A DNA stretch of 64,000 bases from Capsicum annuum (lineage: Eukaryota; Streptophyta; Magnoliopsida; Solanales; Solanaceae): positions 29,187,789-29,251,788 of the forward strand of contig NC_061111.1 of assembly GCF_002878395.1 (NCBI RefSeq), written 5' to 3'. Shown in pieces: positions 45,230 through 57,345 of this stretch. The notes below the pieces were generated by a model, which saw nothing but the letters and a program-made list of their open reading frames with translations, ran no database searches and was not told the origin of the DNA. How positions within the stretch are numbered: position 1 is the first letter of the stretch; the number at the start of each line of letters is the position of its first letter. The position numbers and the translations under genes were made by a program.

Positions 45230-46009
45230 TGATACCAAATAGTATTTACAACACCAAAACAGTCCACAAACAGTCATAACAACACACCTAAACCTATAAT
45301 AACAAGACAATAATACGATACAAGAAGCGAACACAAACTTAAAAAAACTAAAGGATAGGAAACTTGACATAAATAGAACTCATTAGATAGCAACTAAAGC
45401 GTGTATCAAACTCTAAAACCTCTACAAAATAAGTTAACAAGCACCAAGTTCTTACGGTAACCGCCAAGGGAATCAACTCACCTCAAGATCCACCATTTCC
45501 AAGCAAAGAACAATATTGGATTTTCCAAGCCCTAACTACAATGGATAATCCAAGCCCTAAATAAGAACTACACTAAGGTGGTCTACTCTCAAGAGAGAGG
45601 ATTTTTAATATTTCATACATTCATTATTCATAAACTAAAGAGTAAATGACCTAATAGAAGACTATATATAGGCTAGCTTATTACTTAAAAAAAATAACCA
45701 CAATACCCTTAATGAAAGGGGTGGCCATGGAGTGTCTTTCCCACAATTGTAATCCTAAAAATATCCTCAATGAAGGGTGATTCTTCAATGCTCCACAACT
45801 GTGGGATCATGCTTCAACACTTATGGTCTTGGGTTGGCATTAAAGGTAAGTCCCCACACAATCTTCCATACATAGGTTTGCCTTATGCCATTCTCAAATG
45901 GGTCATCCATACATGTTTTTGTGTCCTCGACGTGATCAAGTCTTGATTCTAAATGCATTGGCATCCAATGATGTCTTTAAAAATACAGATGGACATTTGG
46001 CTTGTATCA
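45230..46009 (-). repeat. Right LTR (5' LTR of the minus-strand element)
   Basis: TGATACCAAATAGTATTTAC ... TGGCTTGTATCA, followed by the TTGGG target duplication. Confidence 0.9.
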
Positions 46010-46691
46010 TTGGGTTAGGTGTTGTATTGATGCAGGACGGTAAGGTAATTACTTAGGCTTTTCATTAGTTAAAGCCCCATGATAGGAATTATCTTACCCA
46101 TGATTTGGAGTTGTGCACAGTTGTATTTGCTTTGAAGTTATAGAGGCACTACTTTTATGGAGTCCATTGTGAGATTTTCTTGGATCATCATACCCTTCAG
46201 TACTTCTTCACCCAGCTAGATCTTAATATGAGACAGTGACAATGTCTAGGGTTGCTTAAAGATTATGACTTGACTGTTCTCTATCATTCGAATAAAGATA
46301 TTGTGGTTGCAGATGCCTGGAGACCAAACTCAACTATCTTGGGTAACTTATCCCATCTTTTGGCCCAGGAGAGGCCTTTGGCCTTAGAGGTTCAGTCTAT
46401 GGATGTAATACCTTGAGTTTTTATGTCATAAACCTCCCATCTTTTCTCACAAAATTAGATCCAGCTAAAATTAAAGATTACTCATAAGTTGATGCTCCTA
46501 TTTCTATCTCAACCATATAGTTATTTTCATGAGAATTCATACACTCACATATTAGTTCAGTAGCTCACTATGTTGAGATTCAGTCATATAGTTTATTTCA
46601 TTTGTGCATGATATCCTATTGCCTTAGATTCCTCAGTATTTTTAGCTTAATTAGCCACATTTAAGAATGAATATTCCCAAAAGGGAGATAT
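46010..46691 (+). pseudogene. Ty3/gypsy RNase H continuation, truncated integrase and polypurine tract
   Basis: Continues the frame broken at 40713: VG + LGVVLMQDGKVIT, then HDLELCTVVFALKL, GVHCEIFLDHHTLQYFFTQL, LLKDYDLTVLYHSNKDIVVA (RNase H end). About 150 bases later LALEVQSMDV recalls the link before integrase, but the integrase core is missing. The region ends with a polypurine tract AAAAGGGAGATAT directly before the LTR at 46692. Confidence 0.75.
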
Positions 46692-49600
46692 TGTAACTCC
46701 CCGCACTTTTTCTAGCTTAAAATCGTCCCTAGAATGTCAAAGATTTGCTTTAAAGATGAATAAATTCTATTTTATGTTGTATTTTCTAGATTTAGACTAT
46801 CTATTGTGTGGAAAATTGAATTAGCTTTCCATCGGTACCAAATTCGTCCAAATACGATACTCGGTTGAGGAGTTAGGGCATTTTTAAGTAGACAGTGTCC
46901 CACCTGAGCAACCACCGCGTCGTGGTGAAGGATAATTTCATATTTGTTAATTCCAGTAGACCTCCACAATATTGGCACATCATAAAGAAGTCTAAAATTG
47001 TCAAAATCCAGTAGCCCAACGCGATGCTTACGCGTTGCGCCATTGGCCATAATGGCATTCCAAAGGGGCACAACGATTGTGGCGCATCGCGGAGTCCGCC
47101 CAGTTCCCACTAGTCCACTTTCCAGTAAGCCACTGCGACAGTGGCGCGTCACAGTGGCCACTCAGTTCAGAAAAATGTTACATTTTCCAGTTCTATTTAG
47201 AAGTTTAAAGAGGGTATTTCGGTCAATTCCCAAGCCCCTAATACGTCCAAACACAAGATTTAAGCCTATTCTAAGCACTTTATGCCCAATTTCATCCATT
47301 CTCTCTCAAAGAAAAACCCTAAAGCTCCAAAGCTTCTTCTCCAAGAAATAAAAAAATCCTCCATAAATTCTTAAAGAAAGCTCCAAATTGAGGATTCCCA
47401 AGGCAAGATAATCAAGAATCCATCTTCAAGAATTCAAATAGGAATCAATAGATCAAGTTTCTTTATCTAATATTCAATCAAGGTATGTGGGGTTTATGAA
47501 CAAGGATCTTCTTCCATCCTTGTGCCCAAAACCAAGCTTTTATATTAAATTCATATGATTTTGAATGATATTACATGAGTTTTGATTTAGGGTTCATACC
47601 CATTATTGCTATTTACAAAGTTATGAGTTTTTGAGATATTTTGACGATGAATTGCATGTCTATTTTCATAACCCTAACTAATAAACTTAGCTACTCATGA
47701 ATAAAACGAAAATCACAATAGAACTTTCATCATACCAAAAACTAGAAGATGATCTTGGTGTGCAAATTGTGAGAACAAGAGAAAAACATTTTTTATCTCT
47801 CTCCAAGCTAAGCCGTCAGTCTCCTCTCTCCAAAATAATACAGAATAATTCAATAATGAATAAAAATTCAGCATTAAGTCTTTAATAATCTCTTCTCTCA
47901 TAATTACCTTCTAAGTCCCTGAACTAATTATAAATGATAAATTAGTCTTGGACATAGTTTTTAGGCGTCATCTTTGGTCCAGACTGCTACTCTCTCTTGT
48001 GTCATATGCCATCCGTATTCCATAATCTCATTATGTCTTCATCTAGCTCATTAATACCTGAAATCATACTAATCACATCGGTTAGCTCCATTACATAGAA
48101 GTAGAGTAAAAACATAAGAAACTAAAAATTTTGTTCTCTAAACTTAGCTAAAACATGGATAAATTATGGTGCTTAGATGTATAAATACACCCAAGATCAT
48201 TATGTAATTATTCTATGCTTCTATGTTTAAGATATTCCCATGTCCAAGTTCATGATCCTCATGTGTTTGGTGAATTGTTCCATGTTAAAGTATTAATCTC
48301 TATGTTCTTGATAAAATTCCCAAGTGATGGGTTTCTTTAAATAATGGTTACTTATTATGATCTCAAATGCTCTTATTTGTCCTTATTATCTATGTTATCG
48401 AGTTCTGGGGGTATTGAATACCCAAAATTTAGCTGTTTATCTGGTCTCCAGTTGAAATAGAATGATTTTATAGTATCTCGAATAGTAGTATTTGGTCAGT
48501 CAACAGAATCGGTGTGAGTTCAATCAAGCCTAGTACAGTCTAGTGATCAGTTCAGTGTCGATTCGGTTAGGAGTAGGATTCAGCACTGAGCGAACCCAGG
48601 GATGGGGGAATTCCTGCTAGTAGAGGGTTTGACCCTTAGTAACAGTCCCTGAGTTACAAAACTACGTAGCCAGCATAGGGTAAATCGTCTTCCTGCCAGA
48701 CTAGGGTTGACGTAACCATATACATATCATGAGTCTTCCTGCCATATTAGGGTTGACCCAGCTAATGTTAGTAACCTGTGGCATGGTGCTAACACCCTTC
48801 CAACTAGGGTTACAGGTTGGACCCTAAATCAGTGTATAATCGGGGTATATCGATTAGATGATAACTCCCATAGTTTCAGTTTCAGTACTCAGTTCAGAAC
48901 TCAGTTCAGTTTCAAGTTCGCTTGACCATAGCATACAGTTAACAGTTATTCAGTTATCAGTATTTTAGTATCTCAGTTTACAGACTATTTTAGAATCATG
49001 TTATACGCTTGGTCTTGCATTCTCAGATAATACAGTTTACATGCATTCATGTTTGGTCATATCATATTGTTTAGTTAGTCCTTGTCTCATATGCATAGTA
49101 CTCCGCAGTTTTAGTCCAGTCTTAAATGACCAGTATTCAACTATCATTCATTCAATTAATCAGATAAGCTTAGTATATGTTACGTTTGGTTCTGTATGTT
49201 TGGGTATTTGTGCTCAGTATAATTGTATATTCAGATCCTTGATGTGATGTCAGTTTTCATCACGTAGTTTCAGACTCAATATTCATACAGTATTTACATT
49301 TTATCGTATCCCAACTTCAGTTTTACTTATATCATTAAAGTAAAGTTTTACAGAAACTAAGTGTAGAGATTCACCATCTTATCAAAGTATGTTTGTCACC
49401 CATGTTTTAAGATGTTTTCAGCTTTGAGTTTATTCCAGCCTATTAGTGAGACTACTTACACTTAGTATGCATGTTTTAAGATTACGTATGAAATTCGTTT
49501 TACTTATTGCATTCACCCCTGCATACTCAGTACATTCCAGAAGTACTGATCCATATATACGTCTGTGTGGCTACATTGTTTCATAATGTAGGTACTATTT

Positions 49601-50025
49601 AGAGCCTGCACATCACGATTAGACAGTTGCAGATTCTAGCCAGCAAGTGATGAGTTCTCCTACGTTGAGAACTCCAGACAGTTTTAGTTCATGTATAGTT
49701 TATTTATTTTCATATGTATTGATTAATGGTAGTTGGAGACATGTCCCAGCTGTCTATAGTTAGTAAAGTAGAGGTTTCATAGATGTCAGTTAGAGTCAGT
49801 CATGTAAATTTTAGTTTCTTCCTTCAGTTTTAATTAGATTGTAAACTTTATCAGTAATGTATTTATTCAGATTATGCCATGATTATGTTTTCCGCACAAC
49901 AGAACTTGTTATTTATTTTACTATAATTCATTTGCTTAACAGTATGCCAGTTCATGGGTTAACTTGAGATCACTTGTGGTTTCGAACACCGTGTGACGTT
50001 CAGGGTGTACTCTCGGAATATTACA
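46692..50025 (+). repeat. Large gypsy-type LTR (about 3.3 kb)
   Basis: Begins TGTAACTCCCCGCAC and ends ATATTACA, with TGTAA/TTACA termini, preceded by a polypurine tract. Contains direct repeats of CAGTTCAG-type sequence (48900-48960) and GC-rich words such as GTGGCGCGTCAC. Small open frames in it (46772-47351) are on both strands and look like chance. It does not resemble the 5' LTR region at 35830-37888. It carries a 446-bp insertion at 47693-48138. Confidence 0.7.
47693..48138. mobile_element. 446-bp insertion in the LTR with an 11-bp target duplication
   Basis: Flanked by direct repeats TAAACTTAGCT (47682-47692 and 48139-48149). No clear terminal inverted repeats or poly-A tail. The minus strand includes open frames (FFSQFAHQDHLLVFGMMKVL) and words such as CAAGAGAGAGTAGCAGTCTG that resemble cellular exon sequence. 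The element type is undetermined. Confidence 0.5.
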
Positions 50026-50324
50026 TTAATTAATAAATTCAATTTAAGTATATGGTGTCAAATATATAATTGACAAATAAAAGTAAATGAAAAAGTAGTG
50101 GAGGAACAATCTGTGAGATCAATTTAACTATGCAACTGCATGTTGTCAAGGGTAGGAATGGTAGGTCGGCTAAAGTTTAATCATTTTACCCACCAAATCT
50201 GTCGCGAGGTAAAAGTAAGGTGCATGGTACAATAATGATATTGTCCAAAGCAACGTATATTAGTGCATTATATACTTTTGTAATTACAGTTATGAGATTC
50301 TTTAATATTATTTTATATAGAAAA
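50026..50324. other. Short intergenic stretch without features
   Basis: AT-rich flank between the large LTR and the Helitron; nothing recognised. Confidence 0.5.
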
Positions 50325-52075
50325 CTAGATATGAAAACCGCACTTCACACGGTCATATATCCTTTTATCTATTTTATTGATATAAAAGAAATAAAAAAGT
50401 TACATCATCAAAAATAAAAAATATGCATATGTAATTAAGATGCTCTAATTAGTTGATATAAAAGAAATAAAAAAATTACAATACCAAAAATAAAAAATAT
50501 GCGCACGTAATATCAGAAACTCATATGAGAAAAAAATTAAATTCTTATATATGGAAAGATATACTCCACAATAAAAAACCCAGATAGAATTGCAAAATTA
50601 GTAAATAAATAATTTAATATTTTCTTATAATTTCATAATTATAAAGATCTCGAATAACACCTTTCTTAATTTTAAGGGAGGAATCAAAAACTCATAGTTT
50701 TATACAGAAAACTTTATTATGTACTCAATAAGTATCAATGATTTTTTTTTATTCTATAAAATAATTGTTTATAATTTAAATTATTAATTATATTAGAGGT
50801 GGAATAAATTGTTAAATTTATTACAGTTAAACGTTTCTATAAAATCAAGAGGCAGTTTGTAGTTGTTACTTTGTTAATTTTTTGGTTAAGATGAGAAAAA
50901 TTAGCTAATAAAGTCCACAAATATCTTGTGATTAAAAATTGAAGGCCTAAAACAAGTGCTATTCGGCAACACAATTGATTGAATTGATCAAAAGAATATA
51001 CTCTAAAAAAGATGGTATGTAATTAATGACATTTCAATTTTCTTGTAACTTCATACGTTAGCCTCCAAATATTAAAAAACATTATAAGCAAACAAATATA
51101 TCATCATACCATAATAATTGTTCTTGTGCCTATCGAAAGACATCAAGACTCTTGCCAAAGAGGATAAATACAATACCGCTTTGCTGAATAACATATGACT
51201 TTTAAAAATCAATATATCTCTTGTTAATTCATGGCATTAAAATAATTAGCAAATAATTGATCGAAAAATGATTAACTTATTTTTTCCTAACAAAAAGTAA
51301 TAAATACATTTCTTTTGGTACATAAAATCAATGAATACACAAGTCGAGCTCAAATACTACCAAATTTATATAAAAAATGAATACACTATGTAATCTAAAT
51401 ACTACAAAAACATGAAGAGCTCACAAAAAAAAAATTGGAACATATATCGCAACATTCGTATCTCCTTTCATCACAAAAATTATCATGATAAATACACTTT
51501 TTTTGGTACATAAAATCAATGAATACACAAGTCGAGCTCAAATACTACCAATTTTATATAGAAAATGAATACACTACGTAATTCAAATACTACAAAAATA
51601 TGAAAAGCTCACGAAATAATTTTTTTGAAAAATTTATAGCAACATTATCCGCATGTCTTTTCATCACAAAAATTACGGTAAACAACAAAATGAAAGCCCT
51701 TATAATATGTAAAAAATATGTTGGAGAAAAAGTCATGGATTATTTGAAGAGAAAATTTACCATTTATATATATTTTTTATATGGGCAGGTACATTTTTTT
51801 GCCCTTTATTTTTTGCAATTAATGTGAGCTTTAAGGGACCATTAATAGAAAATATTAATGGTATCATAAATCAGTACATGCATGAGTTCTGATATTAACT
51901 AAAGAATATGAAATATTGGGATGATAAAAGTGACTTTATTCTTAACAAATAGTAAGATAAATGATAAAAATTGAAACAAAATTGATAAAAATGAGAAAAA
52001 AGATAAATATAAATGGAGGTCGTAGAGAGGTGTCACATCACCTTCTCTATAACCTTTCTTTATATTATATATAGA
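50325..52075 (-). mobile_element. Non-autonomous Helitron, 1751 bp
   Basis: On the minus strand it starts TCTATATATAATATAAAG (after an A, at 52075) and ends with ACCGTGTGAAGTGCGGT, a short hairpin, then TTTCATATCTAG and a T outside (50325). TC start, hairpin plus CTAG end and A/T insertion site with no target duplication are the Helitron rules. The interior is AT-rich and non-coding, with a 188-bp tandem duplication at 51295-51670. Confidence 0.7.
51295..51670. repeat. 188-bp tandem duplication inside the Helitron
   Basis: GGTACATAAAATCAATGAAT, ACACAAGTCGAGCTCAAATA and GAATACACTAxGTAAT recur 188 bp apart (51317 and 51505). Confidence 0.9.
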
Positions 52076-52349
52076 TATTGATTTTTGATGAATTCATTTG
52101 ATATAAAGTACTTCGCACCTCTGCAATTATCCATTTTTAGATTTACTAGAAGTTCACTGTAATTGTGCTCGTTGAGTACCAAATGGGAGGTTGCAAGTCA
52201 ATGTAAAACATTAAAAAGTAGATAGCAAAATTCATAATTGAAGTATTTAATGTAAAATTTTGAATAAATATCTAGATGAGAAAAGCTATATTTGGAAGTG
52301 ATACTTATAATTCATAAATGAGATATGGCGCCACTGATTCTAGGAGGTT

Positions 52350-54355
52350 GTTGAAACATGAGAAAATTGAAAGAAAGGTGTCTTTTAAGTCTTGAATGAA
52401 GGATTGGTGACATTGACAACTTAAAAGGTCAAACATAATTAGGAAACTTGATTAAGTTAATTGTAGACTTGATTAATATTTTTAAAAATTTCTAATCTTT
52501 ACAAAAATACAAATCAACCCAACCCAGACCCCTTTTCAATCCAAATCATTGACCGTCTCTCAATAGCTTCTCTCAACCAACAGTTCTGCAAATTTCTCCT
52601 TTCAATTCCCGACAACTTCAACCTCCGATGACAAATAGTTGGGCTTCGAGTTCTTTTTCAACTTCAACCTTCAATCGAGGTGACATCCTTACTCTCCGGC
52701 CACAACAGCTTCAAATTCTTCATTGTTCTTTTTCTTCTTTCACAGGTAAAAAATTATGGCCTTTTTAGTTTTGAAGAAAACGAGGAACTTGAGCCAACTT
52801 CTCTTATAGTATTGGTTAATAATTTCAATATTTATTGGTTTAATTTGAAATACGGTCTGAATAAAATCCTAATTTCTAGTATTTCTTCTCTCCTCTTTTC
52901 GAAGTGAATTATGATTCGATATTTTTCGTGTTGTGCCCGTTGTTGGGTTGATTTGTTCTTTTCTTGTTCTTGATAAAAATGGTGATATTGCTATTTTTCT
53001 ATTGAACAAAATTATGCTACTATTTTTTTCTCCAACAAATTATCCATCTGGTGCAATATATTAACCATCAAACGCAACAGATTTATCATATGATGCAACA
53101 AATCAACCATCTGATGCAATAGAAAAACCACCAGCTTAAAATTCTGATGCAACAAATTAAACAACTGATGCAACTAATTCACCATCTGATGCAATAGATT
53201 AATCTTCTGATACAATAGAGAAACCATCGAATAAAAAATTTGATGCAACAGATTTAGCATGTGAGGCAATAGTTTAACTATCTGATGCAACTAATTAACC
53301 ATATATTGCAACAAATTAACCATATTTTGCAACAGATTAACCATATGTTACAACAGATTAACCATCTGATGTAATAAATTTACTATCAGATGCAACAGAG
53401 GAACCATCAGATTAAAAATCTGATGCAACAGATTAATCATCTGATGCAATAGAGGAACCATTAGATTAAAGATCTGATGCAACAGATGAACCTCCTATTG
53501 GATAAAATCCTATCACCTCTTCCAACAGGACATGTCCAAGACTTGATTTTCCAACTGATCATTTATCTGCCGCGATAGACGACCCTTCTATTGGAAGAAA
53601 TCTAAACAATATTGATCGTTGATAACTTTTCTAATATATCATTCATATTTTGCAATAGATGTGTGACCTATTGTACAAACTATTGATCTGTCTCAACAGA
53701 TAAGTGATATGTTTTGTATTGTCACAATAGATTACTCAGCGCCGTTACTGCAAGTTAGTTAACTATTCTGACAAATCACTCATATGTTACAACAAATGTG
53801 TGATATGTTGCACAGGCCATTCATCTTTCTCAATAGATGAGTGATATATTTTGTATTATCACAACAGATTACTCAGCCATTGCTACAGATTATTTAACTA
53901 TTCTAACAAATCACTCATATATTGCAACAGATAATTTTGTAACAGATGTGTGATCTGCTGCACAAACATTCACTTTTCTCAATAGATCAGTGATATATTT
54001 TGTATTATTACAACAGATTATTCATCCATTGTAATAGGTTATTTAACTATTCTAACAGATCACTCATATATTGCAATAGATGTGTGATCCATTGCACAAA
54101 CCATTCATCTATCTTAAAATATGAGTGATACATTTTGTATTATTACAATAGATTACTCAATCGCTGCAACAAGTTGGTTATATGCTACAACAGATTAGTT
54201 ATATGCGCAATAGATATACAACCTAGTGCAATAGATCAGTGATTTGTTGGAATTTTTATTTTACTATTTTCCTTGTTAAATTTACTGTTATCCTTTTTAA
54301 TGATGCATTAATAAACTATAATATATTTTTTATATTCCTATTAATTTTAGATAAT
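52350..54355 (+). other. Leader, 5'UTR intron and array of gene C2
   Basis: The outer edge (52350) matches the outer edge of C1. A CT-rich leader (52560-52745) ends TTTCACAG/GTAAAA (donor). The acceptor TTAATTTTAG sits at 54350, six bases before ATG. The 1.6-kb intron holds a palindrome array (53035-54245). The open frame at 52680-52907 crosses the donor and is not supported. Confidence 0.6.
53035..54245. repeat. Largest palindrome array (about 1.2 kb)
   Basis: First half: AACCATCTGATGCAACAGAT-type units about 22 bp long, mostly the GATGCA variant. Second half: a higher-order unit of about 125-150 bp, repeated about four times, with CACTCATATATTGCAACAGA, TGTGTGATCTGTTGCACAAA and ATGTTTTGTATTATCACAACAG. 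It sits in the 5'UTR intron of C2. Confidence 0.9.
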
Positions 54356-57000
54356 ATGGATCCCAAAATAATAGAAACTGAATCAAGTCCAAGTAAAGGA
54401 ACAAGTGAAGCAACTAGGCTACATCACTACTCTATAAACTTGCTTTACAAGCGTTATCTCAATCAGGAGCAGAATCTGATAAACACGGGGAGGAAGAATG
54501 TTTTAAAAAAGATGATCCAAATGCTAATAGCCCTTCCACCAAAGATTTGGTCAAAACCTTTAGCATTGATCGTCATCCTGTGAGAATGCAGTGTGATGGT
54601 GCCACAGATTTATGAGTGATTTCGTGGTTAAGTCAGTCATGAAAAAATCTTTTGACGCCCTTAGAAAAATACTTCGAGAACAGAAGTTGGATGCTTATTT
54701 CAAGGACAGGTGCTTTGGGAAATATCTTGATTTGTCGGAGGACAACAATGCTCATTTCCAAAAGAAAATGGTATATGAACTTCTCACGCGTAGATTTATG
54801 TATAAAAATAAAGATAAGATGGATGAGGTGTGGATAAATTACTGTGGCAGGCCTGTTTGTTTTGGTTGGAAGGAGTTTTCCATATTTACTGGACTAAAAT
54901 GTTAACCTCCTTCTCCTTCTCAAGTTATACCTATTCTAACCCCAAAAATGCACCCCCGCACACTCAAAAAAGGCAAAGAAAAGTCATGCGATCATGATGA
55001 ACTGGTGTCCATTTTTCGCCAAAGCTTGAAAAATAAAAATTTAATAGAAGCGTTGAAAGGTAAAGGACTTTCAAAGAAGCACAAGCAATCATTGTGCTTG
55101 GTTTGGTTTGTACATAATATTTTTTGGGCGAGAGACGTTAACAATAATATAAGTGTTGGTTTAATAAAGCTCTCCGAGGATCTTGAGGCACTTAATAGCT
55201 ATCCTTGGGGTTATGAAAGCTTCAAAATGACTGCCAAATATTTGTTGACTCTATTAGCGCCAAAGACAGTCAACTTATATGGATTTCCATGGACTTTCAT
55301 GATAAATGTTTCTTTCTTTTATTATGATATCATTTATTTTTTTTACACAATAATGGTTTTGATTTATTAGCGTTATTTTATAGGCTTGGGCATTAGAAGC
55401 CATTTCTTATTTGAGACAACAAGTGAACTACTAGGAAGAAGTTTTCTGTCTAAGAATTTTGAGATGGTTGTTGGCCAAAACTGATAATAATGTAAAATTT
55501 CTTGGTCTCTTCAACCCCCGAAGGATGTAGTAAGTATAATTATAATTAAGTTTTTATTTTAATTAATGATTTTTTTGAATGATCTAATCATCATTCTAAA
55601 ATATGTAATGATTTATGTTAGATTGTGCATCCGTCGCTAGTTCTGACTAATCGAGAGTTGAAGATGCCATTTTTTTCTTACTTTACGATCTGTACAAACT
55701 TTATCAAACCCTAAGGTCATTGACAGAATAAAAATAGAATTTTTTGGAGCAACAACTATTACAAGAAAAATAATTTTGGAGGGTGGGCTTGTTGTTGTTG
55801 ATGGTCTTAGTGGTGATGGAGCTGTTGGTAGTGGTAGAGGTGCTGATGTTGGTGCTAATGATGCTCCTCTTATAGTATTTAAAAGCAAATCTATATGAGT
55901 ATGATCATACTGGTTATACAGATTTTACCTCTCCCAGCGAATGTTTTGCATGCAAATGTCAAGACTGCAAGGTGAAACATGATGTAGTGATTAATGTTAT
56001 TAATGTATTAACTGCTTTTATAAATGAATTGACATCTAAGAGGAGTGTGAATCCATCAAAGAAGATTTTATATTCATCCACTCCATTAGAGATTAAGGCT
56101 AAGAGGAGAAGAAAAGTGATTTCCAAGGCATTATCAAGGATCTAAAAAAGCAAAATTGCAACTCCTCTGTCTGTGTGTTGCACTGAGCAATGTACAATAT
56201 CCAAAGGAGAGTAGCACGAGCTGAAGAAGGTTAATATATATGTCTATTCCAACTAACAAATAGACACATATCTGTTTCAATACATGACACATCTACTGAA
56301 AATTATCAAACAGATATATACATTTATTGCAATAATTGACTAACTTGTTGCACCAAATAAAGTATATGTTACAACATATGTCTCATCTATTTTAGCAAAT
56401 GAAACAGCTCTTCATACCATTTTTATTTGTACCTACAAATGACCTATCTGCTGTAACAGATGAGTCATATATTGCAACAGATGGTTCATTCGTTGGAAAT
56501 TATCATACAGGTCTTCCTCATGTAGAAATTTGTCCCAACAGTTGATTTATTATTGCAGAAGAAATATAATCTATTTGGGATAATTTAAAATATGAGGAAA
56601 ACCTGTTTGATTTTCTAGAGCAGATGAGTTATCCTTTTCTATTTTTTTATATCTCAGTGATTAGCATTGACCAATTCTGGCTTTCCAGGTGGATATAGAA
56701 GCTACTGCTGAACAACATTGACAATATGCTACTCTTTTTATGAAAATACAGAGAACAAAAAGTATAGAAACCGTATTCAGTACATCTTTATAGCTTGAGT
56801 TTGTCAAATTAATAACCTCACCCCTCCTTAGGAATCGTTGGCATCAATATTTAAATTGTTGAGATCTGCACCCATAACAATTTTTTTACATTTCATTTAT
56901 TCCTTGATTTATTTCAGCTAATTTCTGAAGGCTTCAATTTATTTTATTTTGTCTATGAATTTTATTTTTTCCTTAGATTTGAACTTATTAATTAAAATGG
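54356..57000 (+). pseudogene. DUF1985/Ulp1-like gene C2, Ulp1 exons deleted
   Basis: Starts [20 protein letters not shown], shifts frame by one base near 54425 relative to C1, has TGA at 54613 (C1 reads DLTGDFVVK there), then DUF1985: CFGKYLDLSEDNNAHFQKKM, FGWKEFSIFTGLKC, LCLVWFVHNIFWARDVNN, YPWGYESFKMTAKYLL. The intron donor after FPWTFM reads ATAAAT instead of GTAAAT (G-to-A at 55302). The middle exon (about 55640-56160) is equivalent to C1. Then VDIEATAEQH joins almost directly to 3'UTR-like sequence (about 56750-57000) that matches C1 24250-24400, so the whole peptidase part is lost. Confidence 0.75.
56230..56560. repeat. Palindrome array in C2 intron
   Basis: Same intron as the C1 array at 25880-26200, with variants of ATCTGTTGCAACAGAT and CATATGTTACAACATATG. 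Confidence 0.8.
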
Positions 57001-57009
57001 AATATTAGA

Positions 57010-57345
57010 TTCAAATATTACAATAGATAATGTATCAATTACAACAGACGATACATCTGTTGGAAAATATCAAACAAATTTAGACATATATTGCAACAGG
57101 TAGGTAATCTGTTGAAATTTATCAAACAAGTCTTCCCACTATTGCAATAGAGACTTAGATAGAAATATTGACATAATGCAACAGATGATCAACCTATTGC
57201 AACAGATAAATTATATGTCAGAACAGGTAGAATATCTGTCACAATGGATGGAGAATTTATTGCATTATAAAAATTCAACTTTCATTGGACATACAAAATT
57301 ACCACTACATGTAAAAAAGTGAAAGTGAATTGAAATAAAAAACGC
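57010..57345. repeat. Direct repeat, left copy, with palindrome array
   Basis: Shares ATCAAACAAATTTAGxCATA, TTGACATAATGCAACAGATG, GAACAGGTAGAATATCTGTC and TTGCATTATAAAAATTCAAC with 58490-58795. The pair flanks the GRF-zinc-finger pseudogene, and the right copy continues into the 3' end of gene B2. Confidence 0.8.

Larger units (their letters stand above)
40714..46009 (-). mobile_element. Complete non-autonomous LTR retrotransposon, 5296 bp
   Basis: Inserted in the RNase H region of the gypsy element with a perfect 5-bp target duplication TTGGG (40709-40713 and 46010-46014). LTRs are 40714-41494 and 45230-46009, about 780 bp each, starting TGATAC and ending GTATCA. On the minus strand the primer-binding site TGGTATCAGATC (about 45228-45217) follows the 5' LTR (right), and a polypurine tract AAGAAGGAGAGGA precedes the 3' LTR (about 41495). 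The interior (about 3.7 kb) has no protease, reverse transcriptase or integrase, so it needs another element's enzymes. Confidence 0.9.

Noticed and set aside
46772..47351. Frames on both strands of the large LTR (117-129 codons)
   Set aside because: They mirror each other on opposite strands in the GC-richer part of an LTR; no domain found.
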